From contig CM066733.1 in NCBI GenBank assembly GCA_033961575.1, forward strand, positions 63,672,921 through 63,736,920: a stretch of DNA of 64,000 nt, given 5' to 3'. Origin of the DNA: Aselliscus stoliczkanus (taxonomy: Eukaryota > Chordata > Mammalia > Chiroptera > Hipposideridae). A model generated the notes under the pieces. It was not told the origin of the DNA. It searched no databases and saw nothing but the letters and a program-made list of their open reading frames with translations. Each line of letters opens with the position of its first letter. Within the stretch, counting starts at the first letter, position 1. Positions 12,702 to 26,934 of this stretch are shown here, in pieces. The translations under genes and the position numbers were made by a program.

Positions 12702-15044
12702 AGTCATATAATATATGGGCAAAGCCATAATAAGAAAGAGAAACAGAGGAGATCACACGCTAAGGAAATTCAGCCAGGATCCAGGAATTGCGTGACAGTC
12801 TGCAGACTAGTTGTCACTGAGCTCTTTGAAGAATAATGCCATCCATGTTTAGCTGGATTATTGGCAAATAAACAGTGATGCTTTTTGTTCAACTATGGAA
12901 ACTACCGTTTCCATTGCTTAAAATGTTACCATTAAAAAAAAATCTTTACATCTCTCAGTGGGGTCTCCATAAATGCTAGTAACACAAAACTGTGGTGTGT
13001 GTGAAGACATTATTGTAAAAGAAGCTGAAGTAAGTGTTTTCAGAACTAAAACACTCAAGTTTTGCTAAGTTTTGGGAGTTAAGTGTAGACATAGAGAAAG
13101 AGATCTTTTGTTCATTTCCTAGAAATTGAAGGAAGGAATCGAGATTCAGATAGCTCAGAATGCTTGCGGATGTTGCGATGCAGACAGTAGGAGAACAAGA
13201 TATGTTGTGATAAAATAGAGTCCGAAAGACTGGATATAATATAATAAAATCTCTGAATTAAGCCTCTCTGCTTTTTCTTATTCTGTCCTTTCTAGGTCTT
13301 TTTTCCTCAGCTTTTTGTTCCTCTTTCCTTGTATGGCAGCCTAGTACATGAAAAAGAGGGCTGAGGCAGATCAGGGGACTACCTTCCTGTGTCACTGCCC
13401 ACTTCTGTGGCTTCAAACAAGTTGCAGGATTTTTTTGGGTATAAGTTACTTTCCTAAAATGAAACCGTGGTCTGGTGAAATCGGTATTCTCTTCTAGTTC
13501 TGAAAAATTCTAATTCATATAATTTTACCTTGAATGGGAGTAAAGAGGGGAAGAAGTGTACCTTGCAAATCACAGGCAGAAAAAGTCAAGGATAGCAGGA
13601 TTGAAACTAGAAAGAAAGTGCCAGAGAATTTGGAGGTAAAGAGGCTGAGCAGATTAGAGATACATTAGGATATGGGAGAGGGTCTACAGTGAAGTCAGCC
13701 AGGTTCTCTGTTAGCTCCTTTATCCCCCTGCCTGCAAAAAGTATTATATCTCCTTTTGTATATTTCCATTATGCTTTCATCTGGTCTTTCTTTAAAATTT
13801 TTTAATCCTTTTTTTTCCTTTCTTACCGCCCATGAATTTCTTTTTCTTCAGATGTCTGAAGTCTTTTGAGTCCATTATTTCAAGAAAAAGGATTATACTC
13901 TAAGCATATGTTTATTAGAAGTTATTCCCTGGTGTGTGACTGATACTGGCATAGCTCAATGGCCCTGTCCTTTTTTCCAGATACTTTATTCCTTGATTGT
14001 TGTGATTTGCCACAGCCTAAAATCTAAAAGCTATAAAGGAATGTGCATTTAAATACATGAAAATTAAAATTTCACAATTCTTTCATTTGTGTATTTATTG
14101 GAAGATCTTGAATTTTTAACCTTTAGAAGCCCAAGTTTTGAAAGAGGCTGTCCTTCAATGACCTTTCTCATGTTTCTAATTGTATTTTAAAAAATGACTA
14201 CGTATGAGTTTGGGAGAGTGAACTTTTTACTCACTGATCTCAACTGGCGTCTTATTATTAAAAGAAAGCAAATTCAGCTTTTAACATTTTTTTTTTTTTT
14301 TTTATGAACTGGAGTTCCTAGAATATTTCTATGGAGTCTATGGCTTAACTGTGTAATTATGTCTCTTGAGTAGATTATGTTTTTCTTCCCATAACTATGT
14401 TTTTACCCAAGAGACTGGAAGGCTTCAGACCTCTCTCTTGGGTGAAATTGTTCTTCCTCTCTTCTTCCTTGTTAACTTCTGAATTCTACATGCCTGACTC
14501 TGTCTGTTCAAGGGCTGAAAGGAGGCTCTTGAAGATATGTGGTAGTGATTATGATTTTTTTTCCTTCAGAAATTGGTTTATATATTAAGAAGGGCCCTTA
14601 GAGAGAAGCTCTGTTAGTTCATTTTTGAAATGCCATCGGAGAAGAATCTCCTGGAAGGAGATTTGTTTATGATCTGTGGTCCTCCGTCTGCAGCCACACA
14701 CTAACATTGCTCTAGGGCTGTCTCCTCTCCCAGCCTGTCCTGTGCGAGCTCCTGGGCACACGTCACACTGCGTAGCTGCTCATTTCCAGTGGCTCAGAGG
14801 AGCTGGAGGCCTGAAACATGAAGACGGTTTCTTAGTCCATTTTATTATTCTAGTCCAGAAATAGTGTTTGACCTGAACCAGACGGCATACTCTTAGGAGA
14901 AAAGATGACTCAGCAGCCTTTCCCAGCAAAATTATAGACTCATCACTTTTACTGTGGGAAATGTTTCCCAATAACCAGCCCTTTTTCCCCTCCTCCCTGT
15001 CTTTTACTGGACAAAAGGAGAGATACTTCTAAATTGAACAATAT

Positions 15045-16000
15045 TCTTATTTATTCATTCAACAAGCATTTGTTGTCTGCCTTCTCTTCACCAAGGCTCT
15101 AGGTTATGTGCTGGATATAAGACCTGACACCCATCTCAAGAGCTTCATTGTCCAGTCCTTGGAGAATCTAAGACAATAGGGTTTGAAATTTTGTATAAAT
15201 TACATGAATTCAGAGTAAGTTAATGCTTACTGAGTGCTCACTACACTTAAGTATAACCACATGTAGTCGACAAGAAATGGTTGTAGCTGCTCTCAGCTTA
15301 CTGAGATGGAAACCAGGGGGGATCACTCAGGCCCTAGAGGCAAAAAAGACCAGAACAATGGGATGACCCAGTTGAAACTGGGAAGGGATTTAGCCAATTG
15401 GAGACGATGGGGAGAGGGTATTCTACACAGAGGAGACAGCCTGGGAAAAGGCACAGGGACTCTGAAGACCTGGGGGTAGGTAGTCCAGTGTAAGGAGAAC
15501 ATCGGCAGGGAGCAGTAGCCATCAGAAATGAAAGTGACAAGGTACATTGAGACCATATTTTCCAGGTCCTTGTTTGCTGGGCTCAGAGGGCTGTTTAATT
15601 CAACAGAGAGTGCAACACAATTTACAGGTTTTGAGAAGGTAAGGAACATTAATGTTAGAACTTAGGGACTTGAAAAGATTTTAGAAATTATGGAAACGAT
15701 CCTTCATTTTTGGTAGGTCCAAAGAGTTTTGTTAAGTCCCTTGTCATACAGCTAGTTGGTGCCCTTTCAGATATGCCAGACTGCTACCCTGGGAGAGGTT
15801 AGGAGTGATTCTAGTGAGAATGGAAAGCTGGGACCCATCCCTCTAGAAACTAGAAGAATGGGCTTGACTGGATGATGGGGTACAGGAAAGAGAGATGGCA
15901 AAGGTACACCCAAGCTGGATTTTGGGCCTAGGAGACTAGAAAAGGGTGATAATAATGGAAATAAGGAAATTAGAGGGGAAGCTGGCTAGGATTGTTTGTA
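15045..16000 (-). repeat. Ancient L2-type repeat, antisense
   Basis: It starts ttattcattcaacaagcatt, the reverse complement of the L2 3' end. Further on it shows the typical antisense body: a 'gaggagacagcctgggaaaa' and 'ggcacagggactctgaagac' part and later 'tttggtaggtcc'-type remnants. It is probably more than one fragment, and the borders are approximate. Confidence 0.5.
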
Positions 16001-16908
16001 GTGGAGAGGATGGGGTGTGCCGGGGAGAGGCAAACGGCTTAACAAAACACAACTGGCATTACAAGAGTGTAGGTCTTTGATGTTTAGACTCACAAACCAC
16101 CAGTGAAAGGTAGTCTGAATGTAAACATAGAAGAGTTTCACTATTCTTGATAGTATTTCCATTTTCATACATGTAGGAATGCAGAAAATGAAGGCTTTTC
16201 ATCTAGAGCCTCAATAGTTACAAGGTATTTGGGTCCAAGCTTTGCATGGCTTCCCTAAGAACTCACTTGAGTCTGTATAATCTTCCTCGTTATGTTGCTT
16301 TTGCAGGAAACCACTGAAAATGAATTCTCTTAAAATACACCAAGGCTCATTTTTAGTAGTAGAATTCCAAGTAATTCCATTTGGAATTCATTTATGACTT
16401 TAAAAAAAGTCAACCTGTTCCCTAACCCCTCCCTACAAACACTCCTTCATGTACCATCTTCAGGGCAGAGAGATTAGAATTGAAGGCATCATTTTTTTTT
16501 CCCCCAGAACTGCTGTGGAATAGCAGCTGTTTCCGTATAACCAATTTACTCTGAAAAATGGTAATTCTGATGCAAGTCCTTTCCTCTCTTCCTTTTTACT
16601 CCAAGGATTATTGTCACAACATTCCTAAATGGTTATATCCTGTGGCTTGAGCCCTAGAGTACTGGACCAGATCTCATTCTGTCACATACTTGCTGACAGC
16701 AAAATTAGCTAACATCTCCCTAGTCACCCCTCTCCTCCAGGGAAGCCTAAATGCATGGCAGAGGAGGCTCATGGGTTGTCAGAGTATTGTTTTATTGGTC
16801 AGGGAATAAAAAGATCTGTCTTAAAAGAGCATATTCCCATTATATATTGCAAAAGCTAGAAGGATTAATGTGTAGTTGTAAAAGTAGAGCTATCAAGTGA
16901 TATGCAGC

Positions 16909-16933
16909 ATAGTGTGCCTCTGTTTAGATTAAT
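16909..16933. repeat. Left target-site duplication of the 16.9-kb L1
   Basis: 25 nt ending ctctgtttagattaat, repeated at 17335-17359 with a single G/A difference. Confidence 0.92.
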
Positions 16934-17334
16934 TAATGAATTCATGCAGCCACTATGGAAAACAGTATGGAGAGTCCCCCAAAAATTAAAAATAGAGCTG
17001 CCATATAGTTCTGCAACTCTGCTTCTGGGTATTTATTCAACGAAAACAAAACACTAATTGGGAAGCTGTCTGTACTTCTATATTCGTTGCAACATTATTT
17101 ACAATAGTCAAGATATGGAAGCAACCTTGATGTCCATCAATAGATGAATGGATAAAGATGAATAATAATGGAATATTATTCAGCAATAAAAAAGAATACA
17201 ATCTTGCCATAACAACATGGATGGACCTAGAGGGCATTATGCTAAGTAAAATAAGTCAAATGGAGAAAGACATGATCTCCCTTATATATGTGGAGTCTTA
17301 AAAAAAAAAAATAAGTGAGAAAAGCAAAACAAGA
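16934..17334 (+). mobile_element. 5'-truncated L1 LINE (ORF2 3' end and 3' UTR) with 25-bp duplication
   Basis: The sequence follows the L1 ORF2 3' end: gccactatggaaaacagtat, gggtatttattcaacgaaaa, gaatggataaagatgaataa, attcagcaataaaaaagaat, a 'catggatggacctagagggc' stretch, then 'tatatgtggagtctt' and an A-run at about 17299-17312. The 25-nt flanking repeats, one mismatch apart, mark a target-primed insertion of about 400 bp. The coding part is dead; no full ORF remains. Confidence 0.93.
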
Positions 17335-17904
17335 ATAGTGTACCTCTGTTTAGATTAATATCACATGTATGTTTAGCACCGCCTTGTCTCACAGAATATT
17401 TATTATCATGTTTCTGTCACTTGTCCTCCAGCTAGCTTTCCTCTTCCCTTCTGTGCTTATCAAAATTGTACTCAACCTTCAAGGACATATTGATCTCATT
17501 CATGAGGGTCTCTCCTCTTTTCTTTTAGTCAACGCCAATTGCTCCCCTGTTCTTCCTACAGGTAGGACTTTATTATTTGTAAAAGTTTTTTGTTAATGAA
17601 AAATTTCAAACATACAGTGAGAGATTATATTAATAAAACTCCATATCTTATTTTATAATTAATAATGTTTGGCCATATTTGCTTCATCTGTTAATTTGCT
17701 GAAATATTTTAAAGCAAATACTGGATGTCATGACACTTAACCCCTAAATATATCAGTTAGCTCTTCTAAAACATAAGGACATATTCTTACGTAATCACAA
17801 AAAGCACTGCTTCCTTAATATTTTAAAATACCCCTTCCAAAAAAAGTAGCCCATATTCATATTTACTTAATGGATCCTCAAACCATAACATTTTTTTCCC
17901 ATGC

Positions 17905-18190
17905 CCACTCTCTTAGTGAGGCCTTTTCAGATACACTAATTAAATATACAACTTCTCAGCCCTTTCCATCCCCCAGGACTGCCTAGCACCTGTCCCTGCT
18001 TTAGTTGGTGCCACAGAACTTATTACCTTTGACATAATTTACTCTTTATTTATGTGTTTTCCATCTCCTTCCACTAGGCTGTGAGCTCCAGGAAGGCAGA
18101 GATTTTTGTCTGTCTTACTCACTGTGTTCCCAGTACCTAGAACAGTGTATGGCACATAGTAGGTGCTCAGTAAACATATTGTTTTAATCA
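17905..18190 (+). repeat. L2 LINE 3' end
   Basis: The order 'gaggccttttcagatacact', 'ctgtgagctccaggaaggca', 'gtgttcccagtacctagaac' and 'cacatagtaggtgctcagta' is the classic L2 3' end. Confidence 0.88.
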
Positions 18191-18394
18191 GGGCTTACCG
18201 ACAGCCAGTGCTTTGCATTGCTCACAGCCTCCAGGCCAACCCTGAAGCTGAATGTTGACCTCTGAGGGAAGCTAAGTTACTTCCCCAGGGATAGGTGGGG
18301 TCACGCTCAGACTTCAGAGGAGCACTGCTCTCTCAGGAGGTGTGTTCAATGGCCACTGTGTTAGTGGGCGGAGGCATTCTGCCTGCTTAGAAGA

Positions 18395-18670
18395 ATATGT
18401 GCTATAGCCATGTGATCTCACTTGTATGTAGAATCTAAAGAACAAAATAAACGAACAAACAAAACAGAAACAGATTTACAGAGAACAAACTGATGGTTGC
18501 CAGATGGGAGGAGACTGGGAGAGCTGGGTGATAAAGGTGAAGGCATTCAGAAGTACAAATTGGTAGTCACAAAATAGTCTCGGGGATGTAAAGTACAACG
18601 TAAGGAATATAGTCAATAATGTTGTAATAACTATGTATGGTGCCCGGTGGGCACTAGATTAACCGGGAAA
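18395..18670 (+). repeat. L1 LINE 3' UTR fragment
   Basis: It contains atgtgatctcacttgtatgt, gaacaaactgatggttgcca, gtacaaattggtagtcacaa and 'ggaatatagtcaataatgtt', all standard in L1M-type 3' UTRs. It is cut off after the ggtgggcactagatta block and followed by an A-rich run. A weak flanking repeat around agaat.tgtg is possible. Confidence 0.85.
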
Positions 18671-20174
18671 GAAAAAAAAGAATGTGGTATGTTTTCTTTT
18701 CTTATTTCTTTCTTAAGCCCAAATTGATAAAAGAGGCAGACCCTGCTCTCCTCTTTCTTTCTCCCTATTGGACTTGCTTCTGTCAGGAAGTCTGCAGGAA
18801 AGTCTGTCTCGGCCTGAAGCTTGATGTCCCTGCTTTCTTGTTCTCACTGGGCGGGAGGCTCAAGGCGTCCTGGTTCTTAGGGGATCAACAGAAATCCAAA
18901 CTGGTTTCTAGTGCCATCCTTGTCCTTGTCATTCCTTCGATCTCCCCTCCACCCACTGAATGAAGCTGGGAGGGCCCCCAGAGGTCTGCAGCAGACGGTG
19001 GTGGTTACCCGGCCAACAGCCAGTCCCCTCTTCATCTTGTTATCATACCTCGGGCTTTGTCCCACTCAACCCATGGCATCTTAGGGGTCGCACTCATCAC
19101 AGTCTTTTCCAGTTTCATTTAATTGCTTGCCTTTCTTCTCTTCTAGACTCTGACCTGCTTGAGGATAAGGACTTGATCTTACGCATTTTCTCTCCCTCTT
19201 CCTTACACTGCTTTCCATGTAGTAGATGTCAGGCACGTACTAGCTGGACTAGTTGACCCGAATATGAACATGGTCCTGATGGATGCTCTACTATAGATCT
19301 ACCTTTTAACTTTATTTTATTTGAAGAAAAATGTATCTTCACGATACCCAAGATACAAGCAGGGACCTAGTAAAAGAAGTGTTTAAAACTGTTTTAAAAT
19401 ACTACTGTACAAAGACGAGCTGCCAAACATCATGCCCTAGTGACCAGCCAAATGACCTTGCCGGGCCACACTAGGTGCAGACCGGCCATGACATGCTGCG
19501 CGGATGCGGTTATATGGTAGTGGGTCTTCTCAGATCTTTCCAAAAGGTGCCTTGTTTTTGAAAGGCACGCCCCTTTTTTATGTGTGTTTGGAAACCCTTC
19601 AGGAGTAGTGCTGTACCTGCAATGTGCATCACGTCGTAAATACAGTGCATGGACTGTGAGGCTCTGACTGGGGGACGACATAGCTCTCCCAAGCTGTTCT
19701 CAGTCAACTTTTATAGAAATGGGCAAAATGGGTCACATCACAGAGGCAAGTTTATTTTTGTAGTTCACATACCACAGCTTCAAGGTCTTGGAGTACCAGT
19801 TTCAGATGCGTGATTTTTTAAGCAGAAGTTCTAATGTCAATCAGTATTACTAACTTTCATTGTGTTGCCTTTGGACTGAAAGAGCTGGGTGGGGAAGAAT
19901 GAGACAATTAGATGGACTATTGCTTAATGACTTAACGGTTCCTCATCGGTCTTTGCTCTAAGGATGTGTGAATGCTGTGACCTTTTGATCGTGCTTTCTT
20001 CTTGTGCCCCTGAATTTATTGCAACAAAAGTCATATTCAGCCAAACACACTCAGCTTTTTGAAAAAGATTTGTTCTGAAAACTACTTTTTTCCCCCTTCT
20101 TTTAAATTCACTTTTGATCATGATTTCCCCTGAATGACTGATGCTGCATTGTAATAATCTAAAATAAGCTTGTG

Positions 20175-20360
20175 GGCAGTGGGAGGGAAAAGAGTCCTGG
20201 ACCAGCAATCAGAAAACCTGTGTTCTAGCCGTGCCACTAACTGTGTGACTTGGTTAAGTCATGTCCCCTCTCAGGGACTCTGGAGTCCTCGTCCCTAAAA
20301 GAAGTACTACGTTGCTCTAAACCCTAGAGTCTAAATGATTTCTGTTGTCATTTTCACCTC
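20175..20360 (-). repeat. MIR-family SINE, antisense
   Basis: The stretches 'tcctggaccagcaatcagaa', 'cctgtgttctagccgtgcca' and 'ctaactgtgtgacttggtta' match MIR in reverse orientation. Confidence 0.8.
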
Positions 20361-20639
20361 TATGATTCAAAAGAATTTTCAGCCACTTTTAAGAATTGTA
20401 ATGAGAGCAAATGGGACTTTTTCAGAAAGCAAGCAAGCAAGCTTTCATTTGAATATCCTTCAGGGAAATTTCTTAGGAAGTATCTGTAAAGGCTGATCTG
20501 TAAAGAACTGCTTTGCCCACGGATCCACCAGATCGCCAAGTAAGAAGAGTTTTTAGGGGAATGATGGTGTTTTCATATGATACTCTGGGCCAGAAAATTT
20601 TCTCTCAACCAAGACATTTATCTAAAAGAGAAAAATACC

Positions 20640-21215
20640 TATTCATTCATTTGTTACATAAATATTGAGCACCTACTCTATGGCAGGCACTGAACTAGGT
20701 TGTGAGGATATAGCTGTGAACAAGACAGGGCATTTCTTCTCATGGACTTAATACACATGATGAATGCAGATTGTGGTAACAGCCATAAAGGAAATGAACA
20801 GAGTGTGCCCAAGAAGGAGGGCATGTACTCTGGGGATAGGAGGCAGGAAAGACCTCTCACAGGGAGTGGTGTTCACCCTGAGGCCTCAGGGATGAGAAGG
20901 AGAGGGTTATACAAAGAATCAGGGGGAGAACATTTCATGAATACGAAAAGGTCCTGGGATGGGAAAGTAAGAGGAGACGATGTCAGATGCCCAGAGAGAG
21001 CTAATGGGGTCCTGGACTAGGATTGTACTGGTGGAGATGAGAGAATGGAATAGATTTGAGATACTTTCAAGATGGAAATGGATTTCAAGACTGGGTAATG
21101 GATTGGATGTGGGGAGTGAGGGATAAGGGGAAATCAAAGAAAACGTTTAAGTATTTGTCTTAAGTGACTGAGTGGTTGGTATCATTTACTGAGATGTGGG
21201 GACTCAGGGTTTTTG
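20640..21215 (-). repeat. Ancient L2-type repeat, antisense
   Basis: It starts attcattcatttgttacata, then gagcacctactctatggcag and gaacaagacagggcatttct, and later 'taatggattggatgtgggga' and 'atcatttactgagatgtggg'. These parts occur in this order in ancient mammalian repeat copies. The L2 name is certain only for the first part. Confidence 0.6.
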
Positions 21216-21240
21216 TTTGTTTGTTTGTTTGTTTGTTTTT
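21211..21240. repeat. (GTTT)n microsatellite
   Basis: About seven TTTG units. Confidence 0.95.
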
Positions 21241-21429
21241 GAGAGAAGAATCAAGAATTTTGTCTTAAATATACTGCATTTACGATACCTTTGACACACC
21301 CCAGGGGAGAGTCAAGTAGACAATGAGACGACCAAACCTGGAACTCAGGGCAGAGGTCAGAAGTCACTCCAGAAATGGGGGTCATTGACACACATAGGTG
21401 GCATTGAGTTCATGGGACTGAGATCATAT

Positions 21430-21600
21430 TGGGCAATGGCTTCTGCCTCAGCTGCACACTGGACTCAAACTCCCAGAGATTCTGATGAAATTGAGCTGAT
21501 GTGGGGCCTGGACATTCATATTTTTCAAAGCTCCCCAGAGGGTTTTCTTATCCAGCCAGGGTGGAAGAGCCACTGCTCAAGGGAGAAAAATACAACTATA
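21430..21600 (+). mobile_element. MER5-like hAT DNA transposon remnant
   Basis: The order 'actcccagagattctgatga', 'aattgagctgatgtggggcc', 'atttttcaaagctccccaga' and 'agccagggtggaagagccac' matches the MER5 family of non-autonomous hAT elements. Confidence 0.75.
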
Positions 21601-24178
21601 GAAGAGGATTTGTGACCGAGCTTTTACATAGTCTTAAATGCAACACAAAACTTCTCCATTCTTCATCCCTTTATCCACTCTTTGCCCCTTTGGATGAGGC
21701 TTCATTCTCCCGTACCTTGGCGGAATACCCTGTCCTTGGTGTAAGTCACTGTACCCTTCTCTTCCGTGTTCTCAATTTCTGAAGGGATCACTTGGGTGCT
21801 GAGGATTTAGGTACATCTTCTTTCAGCCAGTCGTTCAAGTGTTACCCTGATGTGGTTTCGTGGTAGTGGGTATTTGTCACGCTTGAAAGAACCTGTTGAG
21901 CTTTTGTTCTTCATTGTACTGGAAGAATTTTGTTGTGGTAGTGGTGGTGGCTGTGCAGAGACAGACATCTACAAGGAAAAATGCATATTTTTTTTGTATA
22001 TATGCAACCACCAATAGATATTCCTTGAATTCCTCTAGGGTGTCTGTAGATACTTGGTAGCGAGTCTTTGAAGATAATTTCCAAAAGATCATCAGGCTTT
22101 CAAATTCCACCTACTGTTCAATTTTTCACACTTATTCAAGTGCTGTATTTTTGCGTATAACCTCCTATTACTCCCCTGAAGCACTGGGCTGAGAGAAAAT
22201 AAAACTGTACTCACACATCCGTGTACTGGAGCTCAAATCGCATACGGTCTCCGTGAAAAACCTAATGAAAAGGCTGTAGAAAGCAGAGGCAAAACTTATT
22301 AAATTTTCTTGTGACCCATGGCCCACATAAAGTCCCAGTGTATAAAGGAACCATGCAAGATCACGTAGCCCTGCCCTCAGCCCTCAGGGAATCTGCCATT
22401 CCAAAAATATGGCCTATTAAAAAAAATAACTTCCAGGGACAATTCCATAAGCTTTCTTGTTAATGTTTACAGCTGTATCAACATCACACCAATACTTTTT
22501 TTGTATGTGTGTGAGGAACAGAATCCACAGATTTAACTGTGACAAGTCCTATATAATTCCCTAATCGTGAAACTAGTTAGACATAGCAAGATGTATTGAT
22601 GGAAGTTTGTTTAGGGTAATGGGTGAGCTATTAACTTTGTAATTGAATCCTTGCTGCTGCTTCTACTGGCTTTGAAAACCCGCCTTGACACTTCCCAGGG
22701 CTTAGTTCTTAGGTGTCTCACCCTGTCGGTCTGGAGAGTTTGCAATCCTCCGTAGCAGCTGGGAGAGGAAGGGAAGAAAAGGCTAGAAAGCCAGCACTGG
22801 TGGTGCCACGTGATGAGTGGAAAGCTTAGTCAACGAGGACAAGAACTGTATCCTAGGCCAGGATGAGCTATCTGAGGACCGTGGGCTAGCTGTTTTACTT
22901 CTGTAGGCCTTAGGCACTTCATCTATGAACACTTTACTTGCTGGGTCCAGGAGCCGTTTGGGGGCAATCTCTGAAGGTTCTTTAGAGTTCAAAATCGATT
23001 TGTAGTCTGGATAAAAAGTTATAAATGGTGGGGGAAACAACCATCAACAAACAATGAGTTTCCCTAGCTTTTTCTGATCATTTTTCTCCCAGCCTTAGTC
23101 CCTGTATTACAGCAGATGCCCCAAACTTGCACTGGCAGGAAATAGGGTGGTGGGTGCATTTCAGTTAATGGGCCTAGTTGGAACATGTTTGGCTCTGGAG
23201 ACAGCCACACTCATATTACCAAGCCTTGGCTTCCTGTCTGTTTTCTTTGGGTTGGGTAGGCAATGAAAAAGGAGACAGGAAAATACATTTTGGGGCAAAT
23301 AAAATAAGGAATTTGTCTTATGAAGACAGCTTATAGTTGGGAAATTCTAATGTTCAACTTAACCCTCTCCTGATAGATTCCTCGTATCCTATACTAAATG
23401 GAAGATGAGGAGTTCTTGCTACCCAGAGACTATACCTTCCCATTCTTGAACATTCTTCATAATTCTCCTTCAAGGGTTTTTTTTTTTCTTTCTTTCTTTT
23501 AAGGATGTTAATCCTCATTCCCTTAATCAAAGGGCAAATTCTTATTCCAGTCATCTTAATGGCTCTTCTTTGAATCAGCTTCAGCTACTTGGCATTTTCC
23601 TCAAATGTTAGGGCAACATACTAGGGCCTCACTGGTACAGAATATGGAAGAAGGAATCCACAGTATATTGTTTTTTATGTATCAGGCCTTATTGTACTTG
23701 TTCACCACAGCACCACTCTCCAGATTTCCACTTAATTAATGTTGCACCAACATTTAGAAATTTTCCTGTTAACACTAGCACCAAGACAATACTCGTAATA
23801 CTATAGAGTCTTTACTAAGAATGATTTTATGTTTTTTTTAAAAAAAGTCGTAGTACCTTGGTTGTATTTTAGGTTTGCATATTTCTTTAATATCTAGAAT
23901 TTCCTTGGATTTTAGACTGGAATAAGCTAGAGGAGAGACAGTGTTTTGTTTTGTTGTTGCCCCTTTTTTTAAATAATGGATTCTCACATTCACGTGGTAA
24001 CCCAAAGGGTATTTTTCAATTTCTTTGGCAAAACCACAGTACTAGATTTAAAATAAAAAAAGCATTCTCTGTGATTTAACATAGTTCATTATATGCTTTC
24101 AGGCTTTGGCATATCACAAAATATCCAGATTCCTCTTGAGAATTTGAGTTTCCTTGCCTACATTTCCCTAGATTTCTA

Positions 24179-24203
24179 TTTTTTTTTTTTTTTTTTTTTT
24201 TTT
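24179..24203. repeat. Poly(T) run
   Basis: About 25 T, with no recognisable SINE beside it on either side. Confidence 0.95.
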
Positions 24204-24658
24204 GCCTCTGAAAGGGGTTCTAAGATTGAGTTGTAATTTTTCAGAAAAGAGCCTCAGTAAGGTATGAATTGTAGCACAAGAAAGAAAAAGTCAGAATGGT
24301 CATCATGGAAATTTCCCTCTGACAAATGTGTTTGTCTCTGTCTCTGCCCCAGCGTTGGGACAGTACACGTCACACGCACAGACTCTCTGAACATGCAGGG
24401 GAGGTTTCCTGTTTCATGAAATGAGAGAACACAGCCCAGTCCCCATTCGCTTTTCCCGTCCTCCCTGCGAGGGCCACAGGAGGTGCCCAGGGAGTTCCTC
24501 TTAAGCTTCAGCACCCCTATGACTGACGTTTGACTCTGAGTCACCCTCTGGGACCCTCAGCTCTGCATTTATATAGAACAGACTAGGAATGCTTGCCACG
24601 AGGTGATGCTTATAAAGCAATTTGAAATGGGAGGCCTGATCGAGACATTTTATTATAA

Positions 24659-24967
<309 letters not shown>

Positions 24968-26053
24968 TAGGTTTCACTTGCACAGACTCTGGCAGGCTGG
25001 GGGTGAGGGGCTATTAGATGAGATGTGTTCACTTCAGAACTCCTGGGAGCTGTGAAATGGCTTCTCATTAAAGCATCAAGACTCGAAGACACCAGCCTTC
25101 TTTATTTATATATATATAAATAAATTCCAGAATTCATTAACTTTGGGGATGAAATTTGGGGGAAGTTTCTAGCAATGTCAGCCTGCACACTGGTGGAATG
25201 GTAATACTTCTGCTGTCTGGGAGAATGTTTGTTACAAGTTTCTGTCCTGTGTCCAGGTGGTGCCAGGGGATAATGTCACACCCTCACTATTAGAAAAGTA
25301 GTCTGACCATTTCAGAGTGGGCTTACATTTCTTGTATGTATAACTATTACATTAAGTTTTGTTGAAAATTTTCCAGGGCTCACAGGAAGCCTTGATTGGT
25401 GGTTCTAAGGCAAGGTCAATGAGAGGCTCATCGGGCAGACAGAATTTACTTCTGATTCACATCTCGCTCTCGTATCTCAAGCAGTGTTTCTCTTTATACA
25501 TTCCAGTGACCTGCTTACTTTACCTTTGTTCTTAAAAGTTAACCTCAGCATTGCGTTACAGACTAACCATTCACATTTGGGGCACCCCCCCAACTCTCCT
25601 GTTTTTTTTCTGCCCCACTTGTCACAAACAAACACAGATCTTCTTTTAGGACAAGTCTGATTGCTTTTAGGTCATGGTGACAACGGAATGTGTTAATCAT
25701 CATAGATCTTGAATTTGCAGATCGTGGGTATTGAGAGCTGAAAGGAACTCTACATGTCATCTAGTTGTTATTGTGGGTAGAGGTAGGTTAGAATCGAGGG
25801 AAAATAACTCACAATGTACAAGAAACCTTCACAATGGCTCTTTTGTAATAGTTACATTTTTGTCTATAGAGTGGTTAGGTTTTGAGTGTCCTTAATGGTT
25901 TATGAACATATTTGTTTATAAGCTAAATGACGTCCCTCTCCTTTTCTCCTGCCCATATTAGGTGTATGTTTTCTTGGATATTTACTTAGATTAGGTTCCT
26001 GTGGGTATATGCATATTAGTCTGAACATATGAATATGCCTGAGTCTCTATGTT

Positions 26054-26257
26054 AAAAATAGTATAGGACCTGCTGAGTGGCTCAGTTGGTTAAGAGCTCA
26101 CTCAAGAGTGCAAGCTGAGCGCTGAGCAATAGCAGTTCGACGCCCAGCCTGAGCTGAGCTGCCACTGAACTGCCAACAGGTGGCAGGATGCCTCAGCTAA
26201 AAAATAAAATAAAATAAAATAAAATAAAATAAAATAAAATAAAATAAAATAGTATAG
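26054..26257 (+). repeat. tRNA-derived SINE, second family, with (AAAAT)n tail and target duplication
   Basis: The SINE body (about 26067-26245) has an A box TGGCTCAGTTGG (26078-26089) that fits the pol III consensus and a B-box-like agttcgacgcc (26134-26144). It then reads gccaacaggtggcaggatgc and ends in about ten AAAAT units. It is flanked by aaaatagtatag on both sides (26055-26066 and 26246-26257). It is the same family as 4164-4320. The long pentamer tail has become a microsatellite and causes a false Phe/Tyr/Leu-rich open frame on the - strand. Confidence 0.93.
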
Positions 26258-26566
26258 AATCACAAAAACAAAATATCCCAACACTGAAGCAAACCTGGTA
26301 TCTGCATCAGGGAAGAACCTTAGAGTTCTGTGAAGAATAGCCGTGTTGTTAGTCTAAATAAATCTCTAAATGTTGATCTGTAGGAATCAGAAGGCTAATA
26401 TGTTCAGTAGACATATGTGTTCTTGATGAAAATGCAAAGATGAAATTCACACTGACATGAATTTGAAGCTTGTAGGTATAGGTGCTACTGCATTTAAAGT
26501 AGTAGACTTTGGATTATTGATTACAGTTCATAATAGCTGTCCTTTTATCTTTGTAGTAATCCTTAG

Positions 26567-26568
<2 letters not shown>

Positions 26569-26597
<29 letters not shown>

Positions 26598-26609
26598 CTG
26601 TCTGTCTGT
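26569..26609. repeat. (TG)n(TCTG)n compound microsatellite
   Basis: TG units pass into tctgtctgtctg. Confidence 0.97.
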
Positions 26610-26697
26610 AGAAACATTTGTATACACTTCTAAAAGTGTTTATCTATGATTCGTAAGGAGCTTATGATGGCCAGTTTTACATATATATATATATATA

Positions 26698-26934
<237 letters not shown>

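Noticed and set aside
26102..26284. Phe/Tyr/Leu-rich apparent membrane peptide
   Set aside because: Translation of the (AAAAT)n tail of a SINE in antisense.
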